Of a DNA stretch of 64,000 nt, positions 13,101 through 25,224 are shown one piece after another; within the stretch, counting starts at the first letter, position 1, and every line of letters starts with the position of its first letter. Origin of the DNA: Oryzias latipes (lineage: Eukaryota; Chordata; Actinopteri; Beloniformes; Adrianichthyidae); NCBI RefSeq assembly GCF_002234675.1, contig NC_019866.2, forward strand, positions 12,243,261-12,307,260, written 5' to 3'. The translations under genes were made by a program, and so were the position numbers. The notes below the pieces were generated by a model. It saw only the letters and a list, made by a program, of their open reading frames with translations, was not told the origin of the DNA and did not search any database.

Positions 13101-14415
13101 AGTCAATATTGGCTAATTTTTAACAATCCCATTCACTGACCTAAGACTGATCCAGGACGTCTTTAGCCAAAAATAGAACCAATGACACAAAAATAAATAC
13201 CTGGGCACTGAACAGTGCAGAAGTTTTCCAGATTCTTCGTATTTCTTCTAAGATAATTAAAGGTAAATTACATATGTGTACAAAAAAACAATTAAACAAG
13301 TATTACTGGCAAATCCATTCACATTTTAGTTTTATAAAGTTCTTTCCATTGTTGTTTTTCTGCATTGAAATGATACAGAGGGATTAGAACACACTGTATG
13401 GGTGTATGTCTTCGCAAATTTAAGTATTTCCACACATTAGACTGAATGATGGCTTAATCATTTTTTTGCTGCCATTACGACCAAATGGTATTTTCCAATG
13501 TCGATTATGATCTGTTTATTTCATTTAGAAATTATTCTATAATTTCTAAATGAAATAAACAGATCATATATACATATATACATATAGGTATAGGTCGATT
13601 TGATCAACAAATGGCCTCAGATACTAGATTGATCTGGTTGGATCGTAGAATTAGAAATCAATTAATGAATTAAATGTTACACCCCCAATGAAAAACATAA
13701 TACTGACTGACTATCAGAAATTTAATTGTTCAATTTGGATTTATCAGTTTACAATTCTATAAACAATTCAGATAAATGGCTTACAGATTTTTTTCTTATT
13801 TGTCCTTCCAAAAGAAAGGGATGGAATGTAAACATAAGAATATCGATTCAGGAATTTCTCAATCATTTCAACATTTTCTGAGTGAAGATTATAGACTCAA
13901 GTTGATTCATCAATACTTTAAACATAGTTCCAGATTTAGCACATACCTCTTGATTAGCAGTGTGGTCAGTCTCCACCCGTTTACAGTCGTTATGTAACTT
14001 GTGCTGGATAAATGCTTCAAGCGTGGAAAATTCGGATTGACAGCGTCCACACTTGTGTACATCGTCTAAAAACACAAAGACGAAGCATATTTAGCTACCA
14101 TTAGCTTAAAAAACTATCTAGCACCAAAAAGCTATCACCTGCTTATCTGGGCATCTTTTAAAAAGGCCGCTGACAACTCAAACCTGCAGCAAAGCCGTAA
14201 ACTAGATGTTGCTAAAGACGAATTAGCAACAATTTCGCGATGGAGGAAGTTAGCAAGGCCCAAACTACGGACAAAAAACCCTGATTTTGGGAGTGTTTTG
14301 AACTGGCTGAAAACTAACCTTCATCTCCAAGGGTGGTTTGAATGGTGATAGTCTCACTGCCGTTCGTCGTTCGCTCCTTCTCTGTTTCTGCCGTATGATT
14401 ATTTTCTGCATTCAT
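7172..14415 (-). CDS. e4f1: Transcription factor E4F1 (C2H2 zinc finger, p53 E3 ligase)
   Basis: Zinc-finger transcription factor with atypical ubiquitin ligase activity towards p53; in mammals it also controls mitochondrial and checkpoint genes. Fourteen coding exons on the minus strand: 14319-14415, 13947-14065, 12899-12980, 10669-10844, 10446-10566, 10204-10356, 9918-10117, 9609-9842, 9382-9487, 8973-9190, 8692-8890, 8421-8581, 7650-7709 and 7172-7531. They total 2286 nt, giving 761 aa (human about 784). Visible parts: an N-terminal C2HC-like motif (residues 38-60, CGRCQSEF), three C2H2 fingers (about 147-220), an acidic Glu/Ala-rich middle, six fingers (about 407-572, including CGKLYKTIGHVREH and FREKGSLVRH), and the conserved tail ending EVEIQTVIV. 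The start is ATG in MNAENNHTAETEKER. Introns 2, 3 and 12 carry a MITE and LINE fragments. The 5' end faces ciao3 across 1.2 kb. Identification rests on alignment from memory with human E4F1 along the whole length. Confidence 0.95.
7980..8170 (-). mobile_element. 5'-truncated LINE, reverse transcriptase C-terminus
   Basis: On the minus strand the reading YDPPRALRSSGAGLLVVPKT then GEATFQHWGPRLWNHLPEDV is the C-terminal end typical of L2/CR1/Rex1-group fish LINE polymerases. Only about 190 bp remains. It lies in e4f1 intron 12, in the same orientation as the gene. Confidence 0.75.
11305..12610 (+). mobile_element. 5'-truncated L2/CR1-group LINE with ATTGA tail
   Basis: A 188-codon open frame at 11294-11860 contains LIHAFVTSRLDYCNSLLAAY, LQLVQNAAARLL, HWLPVDSRIKFKILLLTYKA and APVLWNKLPAHVREADSVST, the C-terminal part of a LINE reverse transcriptase. 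A 3' UTR follows, ending AATAAAATTGAATTGAATTG. The reading frame is still open over the retained part, so the insertion is fairly young. It lies in e4f1 intron 3, antisense to the gene. Confidence 0.88.
13038..13688. repeat. MITE with GGGTGTAAC ends in e4f1 intron 2
   Basis: Left end GGGTGTAACGATTCATTTAA and right end TTAAATGTTACACCCC are imperfect inverted repeats. They resemble the widespread fish GGGTGTAACGATTCA elements. There is no coding capacity. It contains the hairpin at 13506-13568. Superfamily not certain. Confidence 0.65.
13506..13568. repeat. Perfect 30-bp inverted repeat with 3-nt loop
   Basis: The arms at 13506-13535 and 13539-13568 are exact reverse complements (core TCTGTTTATTTCATTTAG), separated by TCT. 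It lies inside the GGGTGTAAC MITE in e4f1 intron 2, followed by an AT/AC-rich stretch. Confidence 0.9.
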
Positions 14416-15609
14416 GTCGTTTGACTTCTCCGTCTCTGTCGCAACGCTGTGCTGGGGAGGGAAAACATGGCGGATTTACGACCCTGTAGTCATAACAACA
14501 AAAGAGCGCATGCACTCGCATGCAGAAGATAAAATAATAAACGAAACATTTAACCACAAAAATAAAAAGGCATTCAAAAAACGATACATTTGTTATTATT
14601 ATTATTATTTATTTTTTATTATTTTTTTGTTGAAAGAAAACGTGATAAAATCGTTAAAGCTGTCGTCATTTATATTTGGATTTTTACTTATATTTCATTT
14701 GTATTTTTGAAAAAATATTACTCTATAAATGTTCCAATAGCGATAGTAAAAATATTGGCATTTATATTGACAATGCACATTTTACTACATAGAGATGCAG
14801 TATGTCAAACACACAACCATCATCACGAATAAAATGTCACCTCTTAGTGTAAACCACAAAGATTTTCTATTTAAAAAACATTCCATTTTTAAAATTACTC
14901 TTGAATTATTTAAGACTCTTCAAATTACTGTATGATATATTTTAGGATGAGCATCTGACATCTTTTTGTCAAGATTCTCTCAAGGCACTTCACAAAAAGC
15001 AAACTGAATGAAGCAATGTTGTTTTATTCAGACTTTCCCCTAAAGTTGTACTAGATTGTTCAGTATAGGTTGTTACAATCTGACCAAAATTCCTTTGTTG
15101 TATTTATATTTTGTCCCTAATTAAGTGACCAACATATTCTAATACAGGTTCTTTTGTGTGTTCCACTTGACATATAACTAATAAAATGCAAACTTTAAAA
15201 AAAAAAATATTACATCTACAGAAGAAACTGTGCAAATACAAACAATTAGCACAATCAAGTTAAAAGTTGTTCTAACTAATAGAAAAAATCTTTTGACAAA
15301 TTACAAAGATATAATCCATTTGCAAATCTGCAAATTAAATTACACAAAAAAGCCTTTGTGATTTGTGAATACGATTTGAATAGATACAACATAAAACAAC
15401 CCAAGTATTTACCAGATACTGTGGTAAAAAAAATGTATTTACTTATTTTATCTTAGTTGACAAATGTTGCACATACAGAACATGCATGGCAAACCCATTG
15501 ACTGTATGAGAGAATGGGGCAAACTATTACTATTAGTGGAGCCTGAACGTGCTCTTCCAGACCAGCATTTCACGACACAAGAGTAAACAACGGGTTTGCG
15601 GCAGTAACT
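14416..15609. promoter_or_regulatory. Divergent e4f1/ciao3 intergenic region
   Basis: About 1.2 kb lies between two divergent start codons, so it should hold both promoters. The part next to e4f1 contains a TTA-rich stretch (14592-14628). The rest is AT-rich without recognisable coding sequence or repeats. Confidence 0.5.
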
Positions 15610-18600
15610 ATGGCCTCTGTCTTCAGCGGTGTACTGCAACTGACAGATCTGGACGATTTTATCACCCCTTCCCAGGTCAGTGTCAAAAATAATACTTAAG
15701 TTTATTCTAGAAGGACATTACAAGCAGAGGAGTTTCGCTTATTTCCCAATCAAAATGCTAAAAGCTCAGTTCGCTCTTAGGGAGCTAAGCTAGCATGCTC
15801 TGGTGGTGGTAGTTGCTCTTGTAAGTGCTGTTCCTGGAAGAAGAAACCAAAACAAACAGATTCTAGTTAGCCTTTACGTTAGTAAACATGTAGTGTTCGT
15901 TTCTAGTTTTTACATATATTACTTTCGTCTAAAATTACAATTCATTGGCAGCAAAAATAACGAATCGGTTAGCTTTTGTTTTGCTAATGGTAACACAGAT
16001 GTCAAAACATGGAAAGAAGTTGCAGTATTGATCGGACTTTCAAACAGACAAAAGTCAAAACACATGGATAAAACATGTCTTTACTTCATGTATTCGTCAT
16101 TCATCCTGTTGCCACTGACTTTTGTTTTGAGCTCCTGTAACCCCAGATGCTTGAATGATGCCCCTGTATCCCCTCCAAACTTATGACTTCTCAAGACGAA
16201 AATAACACTTAAAGGCCTTGTTTTCTCCACCTACATTTGGTCAATGATAAACTATTACTAATTCAATGTGATCAAATCTAAGCTCTCTGATCATTCTGAC
16301 TTTTGTGGTGTAAATTTGCTTACAGTTCTCCCATCCCATTTTTGCATGTTGACAGAAACTACGTATCAGGTTCAACGGTTGTTTACCTTTTTGTTTTTTT
16401 CATATCTGTGTTTTTCGTTAGGAATGTGTCAAACCAATAAAAGTCGAGAAGAAACAAGGCAAATCTGTGGCCAGAATACAGATAGAGGATGATGGTAGTT
16501 ATGTCCAAGTCAACCAGGTGAGGATTCACACTTATTTTTGCCTTTTAGTCTGAGGTATTTGAATCATGAATGGACTTCATAGAGCAGACTGTCAGAGTAC
16601 CAAATGCAATAATTTAGTATCATGCTCATGGAAGTGTCTTGTGTTGAAAGGATGGCGGGAAGGAGAAGCTGGAAAAAGCAAAGATCTCACTGAACGACTG
16701 CTTGGCGTGCAGCGGTTGCATCACCTCAGCTGAGAGTGTCCTCATCACTCAGCAGAGCCCCGAGGAGCTTTTAAAAGTGCTTCGGAACAACAAGGTAGAG
16801 TGTTTTGCTCAGTTTGTCTACTTATGGTTGGGTTTGTGTTCCGCTTAAGTCTTCGTTCCCCCACAGGGTGCAGCAGAGCAGAAGACTGTGGTGGTGTCCG
16901 TGTCCCCGCAGTCCAGAGCGTCCCTCGCTGCACACTTTGGTATCAGCAGCAGTGAGGCAGGAAGGAGGCTCACCTCTTTCCTCAAAAACCTGGGTAACGT
17001 TTCCCTCTTTTAATGTTTCATAAATCAAGTTGAAGCAGTGGCTGTGTACGTGTCTGAAAGATGGTCGCTTTTTTTTACAGGGGTTCACTATGTGTTTGAC
17101 ACCAGCTTTAGTCGGACCTTCAGTCTGCTGGAAAGTCAGAGAGAGTTTGTGGAACGTTTCCAGAGGAAGGGACAGGACAACAAGGCTCTGCCCATGTTAA
17201 CCTCCGCCTGTCCAGGTACGGACATAGAGCTCCATGATAGAAAATAGAAGCCAAAACTTCACAACTTCTTTGAAAGCTTTTAGCTTGATTTGAATGTGGA
17301 ACGGAAACCACATTTGTGTATTTATTTTGTTTTTGAAGGCCTTCTATTTCGTATTTTATATATTTATCAAAGCCTAATAGTGAATGTTCATGACATTATC
17401 TTTAGCTCCAAAAGCTTAGACAGAGTTTTCAATCGGAATCTCAGTATCACCACTTTGTTTCAGGTCCTTGACGTTTTTTAAGGGTATCAGTTTACGCTCT
17501 TCTTTTCTCTGAAAACGTCTCTGAAAGGTTGAGGTCAGGACTTTTGCTGAGCTGTTGTAGCAGCTCAACCCCCCCCACCCCCCACCCCACCATGCTGTTA
17601 ATGATTTGCTAGGGTGTTTGGGATTGACTCACATTTGACTTTGCGATGTTTGACCGTCCAGTTCATGACTGAAGCTGTGACAGCAGCTCTCATTAAAACT
17701 AAAAAAAGACAATTAGCACAACTTTTCTATAGGCTTTGGTTAGGAATGAAATAGTTGGTGCATCAAACGCTTTGAACTCCATTCAGACCAAAGTGTGCGT
17801 TTATGTGTGTTCAGGTTGGATCTGCTATGCAGAGAAGACACACGGGGAGTATATTCTCCCATATATCAGCACCACCCGCTCCCCCCAGCAGATGATGGGG
17901 TCTCTGGTTAAAAGCCACTTTGCAGAAAAGCAGGTGGGGTTTGGATTTCTCCGTTCTGTAAATATTTCAATAAAGACTAACTGAGCTGGATCTGTTTGTG
18001 CTGTTAGGGGCTGAGTCCTCAGCAGATTTACCATGTGGCTGTGATGCCCTGCTTCGACAAGAAACTCGAAGCGTCACGCTCAGATTTTTTTATGAACAAA
18101 GCGGAGACCAGAGAAGTGGATTGTGTCATAACGTCTGGTACAGTAATTACCCTTATAAGTAATACTTAGGTGCATATGCAGCATCCACATGGTTATTTGT
18201 CTGTCCTCTCTTCAGGAGAGGTTCAGAAAATGCTGGAGGAACATCATATTTCTCTGAATGATGTTGAGCCTGGAACTCTTGATTCGATGTAAGTTCCCTC
18301 TTTTTTTAAGAAAACTTTATCTCTCAAAACTCTTCTGATGCTGCCTATTTTTACCCTCAGGTTCAGCAGCGTCTGTGGGGATGAGCTCCTGAGCCACGCT
18401 GGCAGTGGATCCGGAGGTTACCTCCATCACGTCTTCACCTATGCTGCTAAGCAGCTCTTTGGAGAAGAAGTAAAGGAGCTCACCTACAAAACTCTAAGGT
18501 TTGCTCACCTATATAAATTGTGTCTTTTTACAAAAAAAACAAAAAGTTGCTTTTCTCATCTTCACTCTTGTTCGATGGCCCAGGAACAAAGACTTCCAGG

Positions 18601-19076
18601 AGGTGAGACTGGAGAAAGATGGGGAAGTTCTGCTGTGCTTTGCTGCAACATACGGATTTCGCAACATTCAGAACCTTGTGCAGAAACTGAAAAGGGGAAA
18701 ATCCCTGTACCATTTTGTAGAAGTTATGGCCTGTCCATCAGGTATGATTTTTTTATAGTTGGAATAGATTAAAAAAAAAAAATTCTAACTTTGATGCAGA
18801 TACGATACTTTTATCCTTCTTTTTATTCTCCCAGGCTGCCTTAACGGAGGCGGACAGATAAAGGCAGCCGCTGGTCAGAACCAGAAAGAGCTGCTTCAAA
18901 AAGTTGAGGAGCTGTACAAGGAAGAGCGCCCCCTACTGCCAGAGGATGACACTCGCGTGGCAGAGATTTACCAAACATGGCTCCATGGCGTGGGAGAAGA
19001 CAGAGCCAGAGAGCTGCTGCGCACACAATACCACGCTGTAGAGAAGATGACCAACGGACTCACCATTAAGTGGTGA
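15610..19076 (+). CDS. ciao3: Cytosolic iron-sulfur assembly component 3 (NARFL/IOP1)
   Basis: Fe-only-hydrogenase-like protein of the cytosolic iron-sulfur assembly (CIA) machinery. It links early scaffold steps to the CIA targeting complex that loads Fe-S clusters onto DNA-repair and metabolic enzymes. Eleven exons: 15610-15675, 16422-16517, 16651-16794, 16867-16993, 17081-17215, 17815-17933, 18008-18137, 18216-18288, 18361-18498, 18584-18741 and 18835-19076. The sum is 1428 nt, giving 475 aa (human 476). N-terminal cluster cysteines are C24, C71, C74 and C77 ([12 protein letters not shown]). Second-cluster cysteines are C188 (SACPGW), C244 (MPCFDKK), C393 and C397 ([13 protein letters not shown]). 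The start [18 protein letters not shown] matches the family N-terminus. The protein ends in tryptophan (TIKW), as the human protein does; a C-terminal aromatic residue is a known recognition feature for CIA targeting, so it may matter (inference). The gene converges on haghl. Confidence 0.96.
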
Positions 19077-19237
19077 TGAGTCAGCAGTATACCGCTGAGA
19101 GTCCCAGCTGATGATCCCTGTGCCTCAAGATGACCCAAATGTCTTTTTTTGGTTGTTCAAAGTATAAAAACAATGCTTTAAAAAAGATAATTATTACTCT
19201 TTTATTTAATAGTTATATGTACATATGCTTTTGCAGA

Positions 19238-19243
19238 AATAAA
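19238..19243 (+). terminator. ciao3 polyadenylation signal
   Basis: AATAAA lies 162 nt after the ciao3 stop codon in an AT-rich 3' flank. It is the first canonical signal on this strand after the gene. Confidence 0.55.
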
Positions 19244-19497
19244 ATGACCACAAAAGCTAGTTATTAACTGATGTGCTTTTTTTAATAGAAATTTTTAATG
19301 AACAGTTAGTTTTGTATTAGAAAGCAGCAGAAGTTGCAATGACAACAAACAGTTTTCTTCTTTACCCTGTTGGTAAAAGTTCAAATAAAGTAGAAACTCT
19401 GTACATAAAACAACAACAAGAAAAACATATTACACTTAAATTCTAACAACATTCTTGAAGAAATTGAATTTTTAATGATCTAGTTCAACCAACTTAG

Positions 19498-19691
19498 CCC
19501 TTGTGCTATCTTAGATGACCCCACCCTTACATTGACGTGTTCTTCCTACCATGATAAAGGTGGAAAGATTTCATGTAATCCATGGACACCAGTGAAGATC
19601 CCAAATCATTGAAAGGAAAAAGGTTCAGAGCACTGTCTAGTGGGTCTAGATGACCCAACTCCCAATATTAAAGTGCCTAGGATAACAAGGG
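19498..19691 (+). mobile_element. MITE with CCCTTGTGCTATC ends, copy 1
   Basis: Left end CCCTTGTGCTATCTTAG and right end CTAGGATAACAAGGG form an imperfect inverted repeat, and TTAA follows the right end. There is no coding sequence. The TTAA next to the end hints at a piggyBac-type target but is not proof. Confidence 0.7.
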
Positions 19692-20080
19692 TTAAAAAGA
19701 AAATGGAAACAAAACAGATTGGCTGTAAAATATTTACCCTATCAAGAAGAAAAGAAATACTTCAATAATAAACATTTGATCTGAAACCAATTTTAATGTT
19801 ACTTTTTTCATTTTAACATTACCTGCTGCAAACCATTTATACATAACAGGTCATTTTTAAATTAGATATTTCAGTATAAGTGCCTTATCTCCTTTTAAAT
19901 GTGCATTGCTTAAGACTTAAAGTAAAAAAAAAATTACGTCATTTGGCATCAGAAAACTGATGTGCAGAGATTTTTGCTTTAAAACGTTAACAGTTTTATG
20001 GAGTTGGTGCAGACAGCTGGGCGGCACAAAAAGAGTTTTTTGGCTCTCAAAGGAAAACAGCCTTGAATGGGCCTTTAAAA

Positions 20081-20285
20081 CCCTTGTGCTATCTTAGGTG
20101 ACCCCACCCTTACATTGACGTGTTCTCCCTACCATGACAAAGGTGGATTAAGGTGGAAAGATTTCATGTTATCCATGGACACCAGTGAAGATCACAAATC
20201 ATTGAAGAAAAAAGGTTCAGAGCACTGTCTAGTGGGTCTAGATGACCCAACTCCCAATGTTAAAGTGCCTAGGATAGCACAAGGG
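20081..20285 (+). mobile_element. MITE with CCCTTGTGCTATC ends, copy 2
   Basis: Same orientation and nearly the same sequence as copy 1. Left end CCCTTGTGCTATCTTAGG, right end CTAGGATAGCACAAGGG followed by TTAA. Its ends are more complete than those of copy 1. Confidence 0.75.
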
Positions 20286-20451
20286 TTAACCAAAGCAGCC
20301 ACATCATAGTTCATCTATACAACCAGGATTGGTAGCTGGTGAACCTCATACCATAAGTTCTTGGGTTGGGCATCATTCTCTACGATACACTTCAGTGTCT
20401 TCCTGCATTAAGTAGGTCCTCTTGATGGTGGATTGTACCCGAAAGTTAAAG

Positions 20452-21771
20452 CTAAGAAACTGGATCACGAGGCCGAAGCAGTCCCCACTGCAGAGCGAAC
20501 AGGGCATGAGGCGGAAGTCTGTCCTTGGGTTTTTTAAACTTGTCCCTCTCCTTCCGAAGGGCCCTCAAAACCTCCACAGGCTCTGTCTTTCCAGTGAATT
20601 TTTGCACCGCCTCTACCCTTTTGAGAAAAGAATGAACAAAAAAAGCTGAATGTAGAGTTTCCTTACGGTCATTGGCTGTACGTGGAGTTTACGAGGATCC
20701 AAACTCACGAGAGCCGAAGAAAGGGGTTGTACTCGAACTCCTCCACCAGGGTGGAAGGCACTGTGGGTTTGTCGTCATCATCTCGTGCCTGGAGGACAAA
20801 AAACTGTTAGAACGGTCAAATACTTATATGCACAAAAAAAACTTATTTTATTTGTGGGGTAGAAGACTTGAATTTGTGTTAAATGTTGGAACATGCTATT
20901 ATTTTCATGTGTTTCAGAGATAAAGCCAAAAATTTAAGAGTCAAGTCTGGTCTAATTTAAAAACAAAACACATTACTGACACTACACAGTGCTTAAAATA
21001 ACCAAAAGAAAGAATATAAACCATAAATAAATAAGCATGAATTAAAATCAGTTTTTAATTATAGACTTTTTTTTACTGATTATTCTAATAGTTATTTTAC
21101 GTCAAAAAAAATGTTTGCACTACAAAGACTGAAAAAGTTTAAAAATTTGTTTTCCTACATACACTTTTTGTATGAATAAATTATGGTATATATAAACCCC
21201 ACCTCAAAGGTACCAAAACCTCGTCAGCTTTTTTCACTTTTTACCAAAACACATATTCTTTTTAGTTTTCCAATGAAATCCGGTTTCAAAAATCTTCAAA
21301 AATAAAAGCCTATTTTTGCACTCCCCCCCTCTTTTTTTATCCTTAGTAAAAAAACTGCCTAGCAGTTCTATTTTTGTGAAATGGACAGATGTATTTTAAA
21401 TTCCACAAAATGTTTTAAAACTCTTTCTTTGTCAATCTAGGGATATTTAGCCATACAGAATATCATGGGAGAAGCAAATTTCATATTTAGCCATTTTTAA
21501 ACCATGGAGTTCCTCCCCTGAACACATTCATTCAGTCTGAAGGATGATGTCAAAACAAATGTTTTGGACAGTGTGGAAAAGTTGAAGGTGTGTGTTGCTC
21601 ACCCTGGCCCAACTCAACATCTCTTTAACCTTTTCATTCTCTGGTTCCACCAGCATAGCAAACTTCAAGTTCTTGATGGTGTACTCATGTCCGCAGAACA
21701 CCTTCTGAAAAACATATCACAATAAAAAAAAATTTGATTTAACCAATTAACAGTTTTAGCATAATTTTGAG

Positions 21772-21816
<45 letters not shown>

Positions 21817-22943
21817 TTTAACTGCAGGACAACTAACCGTGTCTTGAGGTAGGGAGCCCAGCACCTGCGTAAGGTTGTAGTGCATCTGTTCTGCTGTACC
21901 CTCAAAAAACTGCCCACATCCACCGATGAAGAGTGTATCCCCTGACAACAATAAAAAATTAAAACAAAAAAACAAAAACATGCAGCAGCCGCCTCACTAT
22001 CCAGTGAAAAAGTGCTATCGAAGGTTCATATCTCCAGCCACTAAATGTCAGTTTCTGCTCGGCGTGTGAGCCTTTGACTGTCTTCAATTCAAACTGATTC
22101 AAAGACCTGTGAACACTGCAGGGGCGTCGGTGCACTCATCTTCCCAAACAAAGTAGCACATGTGACCAGAGGTGTGGCAGGGAGTAAACAGGCACCTCAC
22201 ATTGATGGAGCTAAACTGCAGAACGGAGAGAAGACAAGGTCAAAACGCTTAAACCGAAGCATAGCTGGCTCCTGGTAACCAGTGTCTTCTGGTGACCTCC
22301 TGACTCCTGTTGACGGAAGGGTACCTTCAGTTCCTGAGCGTTTGTTACTTTATCCGTCAGACCCCCGATTCGATCATCCCCCCCGTACACCCGCAGGTCA
22401 GGAAGCTCCTTCAGCAGAGCCTCATTCCCACGGGCGTGGTCCCTGCAAGTGGAGACCGCTACAGTAACACAACAAACATGCAACCTCGTACTCTAACACA
22501 CTATTGTATCTTATAGTGAGTTTGACTCGCAATAGAAAGCTTTAAAGAATACTTAGAATTATGAAAAACAAGACACATTAATAGCAACTCAGAACAGAGA
22601 TTATAGAATTATAACATTTCACTTTTGAACACAATGCAACAATTCTCTCAAATACCAGAACATTAAACTCGTGCTTTAATCAATGCAAATCCAAATCACA
22701 GCTGAAATCAGTAAATCAACGCACTGCAGTGTCAATTCAAAAGTCTAACATGGAATAATTCTGAAATGACACACTCTGAAGTTGTGTTACAATACATGTT
22801 CCTTACCAGTGGTGGTGTGTTGTGAGCACAGCTGTAAGTGACAATTCTTCTCTCTTCACTATTTCAAGTAGCTGTAATATAGAAAATGAACAACTTCAGA
22901 AGTTCTGGCAGCAACAAAACAAGAAAACACACACAAACACACA

Positions 22944-22991
<48 letters not shown>

Positions 22992-23580
22992 AAATGTTTT
23001 TGGATTAAGAGAAACACATTTCTGTCGAGTTTGTTAAACTTTCTAAACTATATTTCAATTGTCTTTTTTATGTATTATTTTAGAATGAAAATATAAAAAT
23101 ACAATTTAAGATATATTCACAAAAAAGTCAACAACTTTCTAGTGATTAAAAACTGTTGCGGATAAAGATAAGTACATTATTCATGGATTGATTGCTGTTC
23201 TCTATAATTAAACTTGGGTTTAGCCTTGGGTTTCAAAATAAAAACAAATAAAATAGTCTGATGACTTCAACTAGTTAATTAAATTTGGAGGAATTACACA
23301 AAAATCACAGAAATATTAGTCACAGTAAAAAATAAAAAATAAATTTAAAAAAAGATGTGCACTTGATTTTTCTTTCCACATACGCTACTTGCTGCAAAAT
23401 CAATCAATATAAACTGTGATTTCTACCAAACACAGCAGGCAAACCATCAAAAATCAAAAATCAAGGACCTCTCACCCGGTGAGGGACAGCAGGATCCACT
23501 GCGATCGCCTGTTTGCTTTCCTCATCAATCACTAAGTACATGTAGTTGTCCTCCAGGATGGAAATCACCTTTACCTTCAT
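20452..23580 (-). CDS. haghl: Hydroxyacylglutathione hydrolase-like protein
   Basis: Metallo-beta-lactamase-fold thioesterase related to glyoxalase II; its physiological substrate is not settled in any vertebrate. Eight exons on the minus strand: 23476-23580, 22807-22871, 22325-22442, 22107-22215, 21838-21941, 21603-21704, 20709-20788 and 20452-20617. They total 849 nt, giving 282 aa. It starts directly at [20 protein letters not shown] with no presequence, so it should be cytosolic. The di-metal ligands are present: THHHWDH across exons 2 and 3, [15 protein letters not shown] and FCGHEY. The C-terminus ([20 protein letters not shown], then [10 protein letters not shown]) is the HAGHL type, not the HAGH type. 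Relative to human glyoxalase II numbering, glutathione contacts differ: Lys143 is Gln, Tyr145 is Phe and Lys252 is Arg. It lies in tandem with hagh and shares its intron positions in the core, indicating an old duplication. Confidence 0.93.
21776..21808. repeat. TA microsatellite in a short haghl intron
   Basis: About 16 TA units followed by a T-run (A-run on the coding strand) in the 133-bp intron between the exons 21838-21941 and 21603-21704. It begins roughly 25-30 nt after the donor. Confidence 0.9.
22927..22987. repeat. CA microsatellite in haghl intron 1
   Basis: About 30 AC units with few interruptions. Confidence 0.95.
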
Positions 23581-25224
23581 GTCATCCACGTACAGACAGA
23601 GGAGCGCGACTTCCCAGGGATGAGCTGGACGGCGGCAAACAAGCAAAATTCACCGCCTTTGACCACGTGACACTAAATATCTGTGTCTGTAGTTAATGCA
23701 CAGCGAGTAGCGTCGTAGGTTGCATTTGTTATATGCAGAGTTAAACTGATTTAGTTATGACAGATGGGTGAAAAAAGGGAAACATTGCTATTTGATTGAC
23801 ATATGCACTCGTGCAGTTATCGCGATATTTGACATCAGACCAGTTAATCGAGTTGGAAACATTCGGACTTTCGGTTCCGGCTAATGATGTGAGGGCGCCA
23901 TGTTGTGTGAGACCAATTCCTCCAGCCTTCCTCAATAAAAACTTATTTTTTCCAGAAAAAAAATAAAATAATGCAACGAGGCAGACTACTATAACCCAAC
24001 GAAATAGAATGTTTGCCAAAATATTTGTCTTACTTGCCGAGTGCTAAATAAGCTAGAGAAGTCAAAAACGCAAAAAAGCTAGTTTACTCCAAACCAGATA
24101 TTGCCTTTAAAAATTCAAAAATACAAGTGTCAAAATAAAAAAAAGGAATTATCAGCAAAAATTCAAAAGATTATTGAAAAAGAGAAAAAAAAAATTCAGC
24201 AAATACCAAAATTACTATTTCTTGTTTTGTTTTTAAAAAAATAGAATTTGATATGTTATATTTATATAAACAGGAAGTCAGCTAACTTTAAAGACAAGAC
24301 AAACTTGAGGAAGCTTAACATTTTAAAGCTTTAAAAACCTAACCTGACAATTTTTCTACTTTTCAGACTTTAATTTTCTGTTATGGTGAACGTGCCAATA
24401 TTACTTTCTGTACATATATATCGATTTTTATCTATTCTATTCTTGAACAGTTTTAACAGAACAATCTTTAAAATAAATACACAAAGATTTGACATCCTAA
24501 AAAAGGAAGGAAGTGTAGGTTTCTGGTGCCCCAAATACCTGAAGACACCTTCACTTTTTCAACAAATACATTTTTATTGCTTTTTGTAAAGAACATTGTA
24601 GAATATTCTTTAAAAGTGTAAAAGCATTTAGGATTTGTAAAAAGTAGTGCTGACAAACCGATTCGTATACTAAGGCGAACTCACCTAATAATTCTAAATA
24701 ATAAAGCAAGTTAAAAACCAGTAGTGCAGAATTTCACACAGTTTTGAGACAAATGTGAAAATAAAAGAATGAACAAAACATTTAGAATCAGAAGAAGACA
24801 GTACAAATCTGCACAGAGTGAGAAAACACAACTTCTTAGTGAACTGACTCAGAAATGGAACACATTTGTTTCACAAATGACTCCTTTATGTGTCTTTTAT
24901 TCAAACACAGAACTTTTGTGTTTCTACGTCAATATATTAAAACAAAATAGACTCTTGAGCATTTACAAATTAAAATGACCCTTCAAAGCATTCTGTTAGT
25001 GGCCACATATTGCTTCAGCCTGTCTCTTCAACACATATTTAACCAAACAAACTGAATCAGAATATTCTACAGCGTTTGCTATAGCTTAATAGTGGTATTA
25101 TTATTGTGTTTTTTATGATAATAAATGTATAAATCAATGTTCATTGGCTTTCCTTTTTTACTGTACAACTAGATAGTTTGCTGTGTCATGACAAATGGAG
25201 AAATTCATCCCAGTATGCAGGACT
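23581..25224. other. haghl upstream and hagh 3' flank
   Basis: AT-rich spacer between the tandem paralogues. The first 300 bp left of 23900 should hold the haghl promoter. The rest includes the hagh 3' UTR. No other gene or clear repeat is recognised. Confidence 0.5.

Larger units (their letters stand above)
19077..20451. other. Convergent ciao3/haghl 3' flank
   Basis: It holds the two 3' UTRs and two directly repeated elements (19498-19691 and 20081-20285). No coding sequence is recognised between them. Confidence 0.6.

Noticed and set aside
22822-23037. Open frame over the CA microsatellite
   Set aside because: Simple-sequence artefact (Thr-His repeat) inside haghl intron 1.
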